This document shows positions 1-6,206 of a DNA stretch of 6,803 nt, in pieces. Source of the stretch: JACKOD01 sp041591635. GTDB taxonomy: Bacteria; Pseudomonadota; Gammaproteobacteria; Pseudomonadales; Oleiphilaceae. Position 1 is the first letter of the stretch; every line of letters starts with the position of its first letter. The notes beneath the pieces were generated by a model. That model did not search any database. It saw only the letters and a program-made list of their open reading frames with translations, and was not told where the DNA came from. The position numbers and the translations under genes are program-made. The DNA lies in the NCBI GenBank assembly GCA_041591635.1, contig JBFHRO010000177.1:1-6803 (forward strand). Direction: 5' to 3'.

Positions 1-23
1 AATACACTGGCAATCATGCTCAT
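1..23 (-). CDS. Fourth Cascade gene, 5' fragment (cas6e more likely than cas7e)
   Basis: Only the first seven codons are inside the window (M S M I A S V, then the edge). The ATG at 23-21 overlaps the cse2 stop TGA at 22-20 (ATGA), and a GGAGG site lies 7 nt upstream at 31-35, so this is a real, translationally coupled start; a second ATG at 17-15 is too far from that site. In the Escherichia coli operon the gene after cse2 is cas7e, but Cas7e proteins as I recall them start differently, while an 'M-(M/S)-I-A-S-V' opening is one I associate with Cas6e, the crRNA-processing endoribonuclease. Seven residues cannot settle this. That a Cascade gene follows is well supported by the overlap; which one is inference. 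Confidence 0.55.
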
Positions 24-571
24 GTTTCGGCCTCCTCATTCTTGACCGGTACCGATTGGCCGTAGAATTCCTGAGCCCACTGAGTTTTGACACGTTGCCC
101 GTTGAAATGAAAGTTGCGCAATTGTTTGAGCAATCGGATGAAGTCCAAAGGCTGCCCAACCTTGCTGTCAATCAGGGTAAGAATCGGGCGCAGAATGCGG
201 CAGGCTTCCGCCAGTTCGTCGCAGGCCAGCAAGCGCCGCAGGCGGGCCTTGGCCTGATTGCTCTGATTGCCATCCTCATAACAAGCCGCAATGGCCCGGC
301 CCAATGCCAGGTTGCCATTACGCTCCGCCTTGGACTTGGCGATGGCAGCGGCCACCGTGACGAAAGGCAGGCGTTGATAGTCTTTCTCTAAGTCAACCCC
401 CAATGAACCCAACACTTCCCAGCTCTGATATTCGGTGACCGGGTTATCGGCCCGGCGCAATCGCGCGGCCAAACCTTTGTCTTTGTTGCAGCGCGCGATG
501 ACGGTATCCACAAAGCGCTGCTCCCAGCTTGTTTGTTGTTCACGCTCTATCGCTTCAGTTTCCGTTTGCAT
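20..571 (-). CDS. cse2: Cse2/CasB, small subunit of type I-E Cascade
   Basis: 183 residues, somewhat longer than the roughly 160 of E. coli Cse2. In the family, two Cse2 copies line the belly of Cascade and stabilise the displaced DNA strand and the crRNA-target hybrid. The sequence is all-helical in character and rich in basic residues, with family-like segments: a WEQRF opening helix (about 16-20), ARLRRADNP (36-44), ARLRRLLACDE (109-119), the LLKQLRNF helix (147-154) followed by GQRVKTQWAQEFYGQ (158-172). The conserved Arg/Lys residues in these helices are the expected nucleic acid contacts. The ATG at 571-569 has an AGGAG site 10 nt upstream, inside the end of cse1; the gap from the cse1 stop is 4 nt, so the two are co-translated. 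The C-terminus overlaps the next gene by 4 nt. The N-terminal 15 residues are Glu/Gln/Thr rich and probably disordered. Confidence 0.92.
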   Translation of the reverse strand: MQTETEAIEREQQTSWEQRFVDTVIARCNKDKGLAARLRRADNPVTEYQSWEVLGSLGVDLEKDYQRLPFVTVAAAIAKSKAERNGNLALGRAIAACYEDGNQSNQAKARLRRLLACDELAEACRILRPILTLIDSKVGQPLDFIRLLKQLRNFHFNGQRVKTQWAQEFYGQSVPVKNEEAET

Positions 572-575
572 AGAT

Positions 576-2072
576 TCAAATCTCCTGTTTCAAATATTTG
601 CTGTTATTGGGGCGGCACTTGGCCCATGCATCCAGCTGGCGTGCTGTTCCTTGAGGGCAAAACTGGTCATAAGCTTGCTGGACATAGCCTGCAAAGCGAC
701 GGCGCAGATCCTGACGCTGTGTAGCTGCATCGTCGGTTTGATCGCAGTTGTCCACCAATGCCTGAAAATCGCGTTCGCAAAGCTGCCAGAATAATTGGCT
801 GGCCTGAGCCGCCAACTTGGCGCCATCGACTTTCTGTTCCTTGAAAAATGCCATGACCCTGCCATACAGGTTTTTAGCCAGAGAATCGAGCGCATCCATT
901 TCCATTTTCAACTGGCTAAACCAAAGCGCACCTAAAATGTCGCTGTGTAACCAGACCTGAGATTCAACAAAGTCATCGCTGCCGGATACATATTGTTCAC
1001 CCGCATTGCTGCTTACCCTGAGCCCCCCGGACCAAACAGCAAAAGCTTCAGTCACATCCCTGGCGCGATCCAGACCACTGCGTAGTTGCCAGGATTGAAA
1101 TCCTTGCGACTCGCCCTGTTCAAAGAAACCCAGCAGCGCGGTCAATTCGCGCCACGGACGCTTTTCTGGATCGACCCACAAGGCTTTCGGCTCCTTACCT
1201 GCGTTGTTGATCGCCATGCTCGGATCGACAACACCGTCCTTGTAGCCCGAGTGAGCGATGCCTTCCGAGTAATGCAATCCATCCTTGTTCAGCCAGCAGA
1301 AGCGGCAGAGCGGAAGCAACCGTCCCATCAACGACTGTTTGAGCTGGCCTGCTTGCGGACAGCCTTCGCCTTCGGGCATCTTCTCCCATGGAGCAATACC
1401 CAGCCCCGCAGGATAAATATTCATTCGTTCAATCTGCCGATGGGTGAACAGATTCAACCAAAGCGTTTCCTGTAATTTGTTACCCAACAAGAAGCTGTGT
1501 AGCAGCCCCATATGCGCCACAGCGGGACCAGGTTTACCCGTTGATGGTTTTCCCTTGTCGTTGCGTTTACCTGAATAATCCGGCGACAACACCACACTGT
1601 TATCGGTTTTCTTGCCCGATAATGCGAATCCCATCAGAGTCAGCAACAGCAAGGTTTTATCAGCATCATCCAGCGGCCTTTGGATCTGTATCTGACTCAG
1701 TACCGTGGTATTACCGGTAGACACTTCCGGTAATACCGCGCCAAAAGATTGCATCTTCGCCGCTTGAATGGCGGGCATCTGCAAAAAAGGCTGCTCACCG
1801 TACAGATAAAAACGATCATGCCATTGATCCAGATACGCCAGGCAGCGCTCGGCCAGGCCTTGCGCTCCCAAAGCCTTCCACTCGCTCTCGTTTTCCGGCG
1901 TGGCAGCGGCTTGGGCAATCGCCAGCAACAGCTTGAGTAGCGCAATTTTCTGCACCGGGTTGCCACCCAGGCTGCGATACTCCGGATTACTGAATGCCTG
2001 CCGCAAACTGACGCGGCCATGATCGGCCACCGGTATCCAGGGTTCGTCTATCAGGTTGAATCGATTTTCCAT
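576..2072 (-). CDS. cse1: Cse1/CasA, large subunit of type I-E Cascade
   Basis: 498 residues, close to E. coli CasA (502). Cse1 forms the foot of Cascade, recognises the PAM, helps start R-loop formation and recruits Cas3. The diagnostic N-terminus is present: RFNLIDEPWIPV at 4-15. Next come the helical core (about 40-95), FLQMPA (96-101), and the LPEVSTGNTTVLSQ segment (114-127), which by position and pattern matches the L1 loop (E. coli GVSGATN region) that contacts DNA at the PAM. GPAVAHMGLLHSF follows at 182-194. The C-terminal part has the AVWSGGLRVSSNAGEQYVSG stretch (345-364) typical of the family, then a four-helix bundle (about 375-480). The CxxC pairs that I recall binding zinc in E. 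coli CasA have no clear counterpart; the C256-C259 pair lies in a hydrophobic strand instead. The ATG at 2072-2070 has an AGGA site 9 nt upstream overlapping the cas3 stop; the gap to cas3 is 11 nt. Confidence 0.95.
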   Translation of the reverse strand: MENRFNLIDEPWIPVADHGRVSLRQAFSNPEYRSLGGNPVQKIALLKLLLAIAQAAATPENESEWKALGAQGLAERCLAYLDQWHDRFYLYGEQPFLQMPAIQAAKMQSFGAVLPEVSTGNTTVLSQIQIQRPLDDADKTLLLLTLMGFALSGKKTDNSVVLSPDYSGKRNDKGKPSTGKPGPAVAHMGLLHSFLLGNKLQETLWLNLFTHRQIERMNIYPAGLGIAPWEKMPEGEGCPQAGQLKQSLMGRLLPLCRFCWLNKDGLHYSEGIAHSGYKDGVVDPSMAINNAGKEPKALWVDPEKRPWRELTALLGFFEQGESQGFQSWQLRSGLDRARDVTEAFAVWSGGLRVSSNAGEQYVSGSDDFVESQVWLHSDILGALWFSQLKMEMDALDSLAKNLYGRVMAFFKEQKVDGAKLAAQASQLFWQLCERDFQALVDNCDQTDDAATQRQDLRRRFAGYVQQAYDQFCPQGTARQLDAWAKCRPNNSKYLKQEI

Positions 2073-2083
2073 AAGCGGTTTTC

Positions 2084-4681
2084 CTAGTCTTTGATTACCC
2101 GGTAACCCAGGTCATTCCGGTATTCCAATAGGTATTTGTCGTGAACTTCTGCCTGCTCAACGCCCCGCAGGCGTTCGGTGTCATCCACCAGGGCCACGCG
2201 TAAAACAGCTTCATCTTCCGGCCAATCCGGATTTCCCAGATAGAAGCAGTGCTGTAGACCAAAGCGCTTGAGCGCATCCAAAGGCAGTGCCAGCGGTGCA
2301 TCCTGAACTCTGACCGCCACCACCTGGCGCATCAGGGTGGCACTAAGCTTCCGCCAACCGGCCTTGCTCAAGCGAGGGCGCTGCAAAGGCAGTTGCACCT
2401 GTTCGCCACTGAGCAGGGTCAGCGTTGCCGTATCCCCTTCCCGATTGCGCGTCATGGTACGTAACAACAAGACTTCAAAGTTATCGGCCTCGCTGTAGCG
2501 AGTTTGCGCCTTGCTTTCCGGCAGCGTATTGCTGGCCTCAGCCAGACTCACCCGGGCCAGTTGCCGTAGCGTATTGCGGCCGGTACGCCAGCGGGTGCCG
2601 TTATCCAGATCGGACAACCAGCGATTCATGGGCCCTTGCTCGATACGGCTGGCATAGGTGCACTCAATCAAACCCCGGATATTATCCGGCAGGCTGACCG
2701 ATTGAATGGATTGCCATACTTCCAGGCTGCGGCAGAGCACATAAGGACTGTATACGTAGGCACTGTTACCGAAGTGCTTTTCAGGCTCGGTTAAGGCCGC
2801 GTCAAGTTCCGGCGCCAATAGCCAGGCTTCGGGCATAGCCGTTTTGCAGCGCGGAGTGTCGCCATGGCGCCAGAGGCGGCCAATACGCTGCAACAGCATA
2901 TCGGTGGGTGCAAAGCGCGTAACCATGAAATCGGCATCGATATCCAGCGACTGCTCCAGCACTTGGGTGCCGATCAGAATCCGGCCCTGTTCGCCCCGCT
3001 GTGGCCAGCCAGACTTACCAAAAAGATTAACCCACTTGTCTTCTATGGCCTGACGATCATCCGGGGTAAAGCGCGAATGCAACAGGCCGCAGGCCACACC
3101 TAATTCACTGGCCCGGGCGGCTAGCTCCAGATAACGCTGCTGGGCTTCCAGCACGGTATTTTCAATCCACAACACCTGCTGGCCCTGCTCGGCGCGCAAC
3201 AGGGCCTGTTCCAGCGCCAGCTTTTCGTCGCCCTGTAATTGAAGATTAACCTGGCGACTTGGCCCCGCTGGCACGGGCACTTCACGCACGTCAGCTTCGA
3301 CGGGGCAAGCGGTGATCAAGGGATAATCAGTAGCTGACAGCGTACCGCCAAGCAGTTCCTGGCGACGGTCCTGATTTAGCGTGGCGCTGAGAATGATCAC
3401 GGTGCAGTGCAAGGCGCGCAGCAACGCCACCAGCGCATCCAGCAGGGTGCCGGTATAAGCATCGTAGGTATGCACCTCATCGAGAATGACCACCTTGCCA
3501 GCCAGCCCAAAGGCGCGCACGAAACCATGTTTGACATTCATTGCTGCCATCAGTGCCTGATCGATGGTGCCCACGGCAAAGGGCGCCAACAGCCCGCGTT
3601 TGGCCTGATTGAACCAGGCACCCCCCGGTCTGCCCTCTTCGCCCATATCGGTATCCAGCAACCAGGCGTTTCCATGTAGCAGCAGGGAGCGATGATGGCA
3701 GTCATCAGTCAGTATTCCCGGCAATTCGTTCTCTCTGTCGCCTTGCAGAAACCGGTTGAAGCGCTCGAAAATCTTGTTGGAGGTCAGTTGCGTGGGCAAC
3801 GCAAAATAGATACCGCTGGCCTGCCCAGAGGACAGCATCTTGTAAGCGGCATACAGGGCCGCCTCGGTTTTGCCCAGCCCCATCGGCGCTTCCAGCACAT
3901 AGACGCCGGGCGATACCGCTTGATCGATCAGGATCGATTGCGCCTCACGGGGGGAGAAACCAAACACCTGTTCAAAGCTGAGCTCGGCTTTACAGGTTGG
4001 GGGGATAAAACCGGCAGCATCCAATGCCTTACCGATGTTTTCTTGCCAGGGTGCCCGTGGGTTTTCAAAAAACTCTCCGGAACCTATCCAGTCCGCCACA
4101 GAAGTCAGGCCAGCTACCAGACGAGCCTGGGCGGCAGACTCGATCTCCGGCCAGGTTTCACCAAAATGCACCTGCAGCGCGCTGATCAGTTTTTCTCGTT
4201 CTTGCTGCCAGGCATCGCCACCAAAAATTTCATCGACAGCACGCTTTCCAGCAAGAGAAGGTGAAAAGCCGTGATGCTGCCCTAGAATTTCCGGTACAAA
4301 TTCAGGCGTACCCAGCGCTCTGGCGGTTAGTTGGCTGACACCGGCATGTCCGCCCCAGCCTTTTTCCAGGTCTGGATTAAAGCCCGGTATTAGCTCGCTA
4401 CCACAGGCACGCATGAGTTTGTTGTAAAAGGTCGGACTCACCTTGCCCACATCGTGATTGGCCGCTGCGAAGTGAGCCCCCGCCGGAAACAGTGCTTGTG
4501 CAGAGGCAGAAGGCAAGCGCCGGATTATTTCATGAGCCACTTCACCGACTATCTGGCAATGATTGAAAACTGTTCGGCCTTTGAGGGTTACCTTCTCGCT
4601 TGGGCTATAGGTCTTCGCCGGGCATTCCGTATAAGGAATGGCGAATGAGGTTATGGTTTTATTTGTTTGTTTACGAATCAT
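2084..4681 (-). CDS. cas3: Cas3 HD nuclease-helicase (type I-E)
   Basis: 865 residues, close to E. coli Cas3 (888). In the family, Cas3 is recruited by Cascade, nicks the displaced strand and then degrades DNA 3'-5' using ATP. The N-terminal HD domain (about 36-205) shows H41, the H76-D77 pair in NHDVGK, H112 (GHAG), H136-H137 (GQHHG) and D197 (VADW), the full metal-binding set. The SF2 helicase follows: Walker A APMGLGKTEAA (265-275), motif Ia FALPTQLTSNK (293-303), motif II DEVH (401-404), motif III SAT (432-434), motif IV LLHSRF (533-538), motif V GTQVLEQSLDID (571-582) and motif VI QRIGRLWRH (598-606). The C-terminal domain runs from about 650 to 865. No motif is missing. An in-frame TGA lies two codons before the ATG at 4681-4679, which fixes the start, but no good Shine-Dalgarno site precedes it, unlike the neighbouring genes. 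The cas3-cse1-cse2 order and the Cse1/Cse2 neighbours place it in subtype I-E. Confidence 0.96.
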   Translation of the reverse strand: MIRKQTNKTITSFAIPYTECPAKTYSPSEKVTLKGRTVFNHCQIVGEVAHEIIRRLPSASAQALFPAGAHFAAANHDVGKVSPTFYNKLMRACGSELIPGFNPDLEKGWGGHAGVSQLTARALGTPEFVPEILGQHHGFSPSLAGKRAVDEIFGGDAWQQEREKLISALQVHFGETWPEIESAAQARLVAGLTSVADWIGSGEFFENPRAPWQENIGKALDAAGFIPPTCKAELSFEQVFGFSPREAQSILIDQAVSPGVYVLEAPMGLGKTEAALYAAYKMLSSGQASGIYFALPTQLTSNKIFERFNRFLQGDRENELPGILTDDCHHRSLLLHGNAWLLDTDMGEEGRPGGAWFNQAKRGLLAPFAVGTIDQALMAAMNVKHGFVRAFGLAGKVVILDEVHTYDAYTGTLLDALVALLRALHCTVIILSATLNQDRRQELLGGTLSATDYPLITACPVEADVREVPVPAGPSRQVNLQLQGDEKLALEQALLRAEQGQQVLWIENTVLEAQQRYLELAARASELGVACGLLHSRFTPDDRQAIEDKWVNLFGKSGWPQRGEQGRILIGTQVLEQSLDIDADFMVTRFAPTDMLLQRIGRLWRHGDTPRCKTAMPEAWLLAPELDAALTEPEKHFGNSAYVYSPYVLCRSLEVWQSIQSVSLPDNIRGLIECTYASRIEQGPMNRWLSDLDNGTRWRTGRNTLRQLARVSLAEASNTLPESKAQTRYSEADNFEVLLLRTMTRNREGDTATLTLLSGEQVQLPLQRPRLSKAGWRKLSATLMRQVVAVRVQDAPLALPLDALKRFGLQHCFYLGNPDWPEDEAVLRVALVDDTERLRGVEQAEVHDKYLLEYRNDLGYRVIKD

Positions 4682-4738
4682 GGATCAGCCGACTTTTCAA
4701 AAATAGTTATTAAGTTGAATGTGGATTAAGGGCTTTCC
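4682..4738 (-). promoter_or_regulatory. A/T-rich junction before cas3, candidate cas3 promoter
   Basis: This short stretch separates the recognisable part of the relic gene from cas3 and is clearly richer in A/T than the flanking coding DNA. On the minus strand it holds TATTTT (4702-4707, 4 of 6 to the sigma-70 -10 consensus), TAATAA just upstream of it, and a weak TTAATC about 18 nt before TATTTT. It is the only non-coding gap within reach of cas3, so a promoter for the cas operon is most likely here, but no box is strong. Expression could also come by read-through from the KilA-N gene. Confidence 0.3.
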
Positions 4739-4817
4739 GATCCGCAAACGCGTCCAGCACCCGCCGGGTACGGACGAGGGCTTTTTTCTCACACTGGGAG
4801 ACGAAGGTAGCCATCAT
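4710..4817 (-). pseudogene. Truncated 5' relic of a larger conserved gene (35 codons)
   Basis: The ORF begins with two ATGs (4817-4815 and 4814-4812); the first overlaps the KilA-N stop TGA (4816-4814) in an ATGA, as in a translationally coupled pair. It ends at TAA 4712-4710. The peptide reads MMATFVSQCEKKAL, then V, then RTRRVLDAFADR, and after that KALNPHST. From memory the first 26 or so residues match the N-terminus of a long protein family (roughly a thousand residues) in which 'MATFVSQCEKKAL.RTRRVLDAFA.RIG' is followed by an HD-type domain with an LLHDxGK-like motif; some members are annotated as CRISPR-associated or Cas3''-like. Here the similarity ends after ADR, where GC-rich coding sequence turns into A/T-rich DNA. 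I therefore read it as a remnant cut off by a deletion or recombination. It might still be translated and serve to couple KilA-N translation to downstream RNA. The truncation is seen; the family identity is recall and needs a search. Confidence 0.6.
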
Positions 4818-5647
4818 TTCGAAGATATCCTCTCCAACCGCTCAAACCGATGATCGGCGACCAGTACCTTCATCTGTGAAATGGCAACCTGGTTCAGTCG
4901 TGTCAGTCGCTCATGCTGGGGCAGTCCTTCATTGATAAAGACGGCGTTCAGGTTTTCCATATTGGCTAGGCAGACCAGTTGCGCGCCATTGGCGTAATCA
5001 CGAATGTTGCCTTTTTCGCCAGGGTTGGTATTGCGCCATTGCCTTGCCGTCATACCGAACAGAGCCATATTCAATACGTCCGCTTCCGAGGCATAAACCA
5101 AATTGACTTGTTGCGGTGTCAATTCAAGCGGAATCAGGTTTTCCTTGATGGCATCGGTGTGAATTCGGTAATTTATTTTTGTCAAATTCCGGCGTATATC
5201 CCAACCCAGTTGCTCCTGTTCGATTTCTTTGAGACGCTGGAATTCTTTTATGAGGTAAATCTTGAACTCCGGGCTGATCCACATACCAAATTCAAACGCG
5301 AGGTCCTTATGGGCGTAGGTGCCACCGTACCTTCCGGCTTTTGCCACCAAGCCAACAGCACCAGTTTTGGCAACCCATTCTTTTACGCTGATCTTGTAGC
5401 TGTTCAACCCTGCCTGGCTTTTAATTGTGGCGAATTCGCCATAATTAAAATTCGGATTGTGTACCGATTCCCAGATGCCGAGAAATTCAACGGTATTGCG
5501 GTTACGCAGCCAGTCAGAGATGAAAAAATCACCTTCCTTGGCTTTCAGCATGTCGGTCAGTGAGATGTAATCCTGATCCCTAACCGAAACGACCGTGATG
5601 GCTGTTTCAAGCACTTCAATCTTACGATTCTTCTTATCCGTTTTCAC
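4814..5647 (-). CDS. KilA-N domain DNA-binding protein
   Basis: 277 residues. The N-terminal half matches the KilA-N fold, a DNA-binding domain common in phage antirepressor-like and large DNA virus proteins: DYISLTDM (26-33), SDWLRNRNTVEFLGIWE (44-60), then AGRYGGTYAHKDLAFEFGMW (104-123) and ISPEFKIYLIKEFQRLKE (124-141). A charged helical linker follows (about 135-165). The C-terminal half (about 185-270) has LNMALFGMTARQWR, NPGEKGNIRDYANGAQLVCL and LTRLNQVAISQMKVL, a region I recall as the usual partner of KilA-N in bacterial proteins, with no known catalytic activity. No nuclease or HTH motif is visible beyond KilA-N. The start is GTG at 5647-5645, chosen because GGGAGG lies 5 nt upstream and the overlapping ATG (5649) is followed at once by TGA. 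It follows the small Tudor-like gene by 40 nt and precedes the relic with a 4-nt overlap. A role in regulating this locus or binding invader DNA is inference. Confidence 0.85.
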   Translation of the reverse strand: MKTDKKNRKIEVLETAITVVSVRDQDYISLTDMLKAKEGDFFISDWLRNRNTVEFLGIWESVHNPNFNYGEFATIKSQAGLNSYKISVKEWVAKTGAVGLVAKAGRYGGTYAHKDLAFEFGMWISPEFKIYLIKEFQRLKEIEQEQLGWDIRRNLTKINYRIHTDAIKENLIPLELTPQQVNLVYASEADVLNMALFGMTARQWRNTNPGEKGNIRDYANGAQLVCLANMENLNAVFINEGLPQHERLTRLNQVAISQMKVLVADHRFERLERISSK

Positions 5648-5652
5648 ATGAT

Positions 5653-5658
5653 CCTCCC
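5653..5658 (-). promoter_or_regulatory. Shine-Dalgarno site deciding the KilA-N GTG start
   Basis: GGGAGG on the minus strand, 5 nt before the GTG at 5647-5645. The only nearby ATG (5649-5647) reads ATG TGA, so the GTG is the usable start in the KilA-N frame. Confidence 0.75.
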
Positions 5659-5687
5659 TTGCTGTGGCTTGATGGGTACTGGCTTGC

Positions 5688-5864
5688 TTAACCGGTGGCT
5701 ATCACACTTTCAGGTTGGCTGACTGAAAGCCCTTCTGTTGGTTGTGATTCCGCCCCCTCCTGCTCGAAGAACACCAATGCACGAGACTGGCCTTCTATTT
5801 TGCTCAATTTTTGGCTATGGCCCTGGCCAAAGATTTTGTGAAAAACAAGATCACCGGTTTTCAT
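5688..5864 (-). CDS. Small UvrD/PcrA C-terminal (Tudor-like) domain protein
   Basis: 58 residues from the ATG at 5864-5862. This start is preferred over an in-frame ATG at 5906 because GGGAG (5873-5877) sits 8 nt upstream and because the gene then begins 2 nt after the stop of the upstream membrane protein instead of overlapping it by 40 nt. Residues 1-36 (KTGDLVFHKIFGQG, then RALVFFEQEG) resemble the 'G.RV.H..FG.G.V......A.V.F...G' pattern of the Tudor-like domain at the C-terminus of UvrD, PcrA and Rep helicases, which in those enzymes contacts RNA polymerase or other proteins. The tail (37-58) is Glu/Ser/Gln/Pro rich and probably disordered. No helicase part is present, so it is a free-standing domain, not a truncated UvrD: it has its own start and ribosome binding site. 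Its role here is unknown; binding to nucleic acid, RNA polymerase or a helicase such as Cas3 is speculation. Confidence 0.6.
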   Translation of the reverse strand: MKTGDLVFHKIFGQGHSQKLSKIEGQSRALVFFEQEGAESQPTEGLSVSQPESVIATG

Positions 5865-5866
5865 CC

Positions 5867-6115
5867 CTACTGCTCCCTTTCCATTAAGGCCTCTATTAAC
5901 ATCCATATTGACGAGAGAACCTCCTGCACGCCGTCAGCCAACAAAAAAAATACCAGGCAAAATACAAAAGCGGCGCCAAAAAATAGCGGGAAGGCCAACA
6001 GCACCAACAGGCTTTCGTCCGCCATGGTGAGATACAGCGTTCCCGACACGGAGAATAGGCATGCCACACTTGTAACCGGCCTGAAATTATTCGCTGTTTC
6101 TCCATCGATGATCAT
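5867..6115 (-). CDS. Small membrane protein, function unknown
   Basis: 82 residues, family not recognised. The ATG at 6115-6113 has a very strong GGGAGGAG site (6122-6129) 6 nt upstream, which argues that this is a genuine gene. A long hydrophobic segment at about 35-61 (SLLVLLAFPLFFGAAFVFC and on to FFLLADG) is a clear membrane helix; residues 11-31 (with SVACLFSVSGTLYL) are moderately hydrophobic and could be a second helix, giving a hairpin. The C-terminus (62-82) looks like an amphipathic helix with VQEVLSSIWMLIEAL and ends in charged MEREQ. No signal peptidase site, enzyme motif or toxin signature is visible. It lies 91 nt after the WYL regulator gene and its stop codon is 2 nt before the Tudor-like gene's ATG, so the two small genes are very probably co-translated. 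A membrane sensor, anchor or small effector are all possible; none is shown by the sequence. Confidence 0.7.
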   Translation of the reverse strand: MIIDGETANNFRPVTSVACLFSVSGTLYLTMADESLLVLLAFPLFFGAAFVFCLVFFLLADGVQEVLSSIWMLIEALMEREQ

Positions 6116-6151
6116 GTGATGCTCCTCCCTGATGCTTGTTTACTACTGCTT

Positions 6152-6165
6152 GCGACTATATCGCC
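6152..6165 (-). promoter_or_regulatory. Candidate -10 box with overlapping dyad, upstream of the membrane protein gene
   Basis: TATAGT on the minus strand (6155-6160) matches the sigma-70 -10 consensus in 5 of 6 positions and lies 39 nt before the ATG at 6115. It sits inside an imperfect dyad, GCGA-N5-TCGC (6152-6164), which could be an operator. No acceptable -35 box is found at 16-18 nt; TTGTCA is only 11 nt away. The site could be a regulated promoter for the small-gene/KilA-N unit, or chance. Confidence 0.2.
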
Positions 6166-6206
6166 TTCAGGTGACAAAACGCGTCTTGGTCATCCATCCA
6201 GTATTG

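Noticed and set aside
3692..4264. Plus-strand ORF of 190 codons opposite the cas3 5' half
   Set aside because: It lies wholly within cas3, which has complete HD and helicase motifs in the other strand; no domain-like pattern in the plus-strand product.
4746..4793. Hairpin with CGTCC/GGACG arms followed by a T run on the plus strand, resembling a terminator
   Set aside because: The stem is only 5 bp with a long loop and a 5-nt gap before the T run, and no plus-strand gene ends here; the bases are explained by the codons of the relic ORF.
4979..5563. Plus-strand ORF of 194 codons opposite the KilA-N gene
   Set aside because: It is antisense to a recognisable KilA-N protein; the product shows no family pattern.
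5865..5906. 14-codon N-terminal extension of the Tudor-like protein from the ATG at 5906
   Set aside because: It would overlap the upstream membrane protein gene, and the ATG at 5864 has a well-spaced GGGAG site exactly where the conserved domain begins.
5811..6119. Plus-strand ORF of 102 codons opposite the membrane protein gene
   Set aside because: No convincing ribosome binding site, while the minus-strand ORFs here have strong ones and a coherent membrane helix and Tudor-like pattern.
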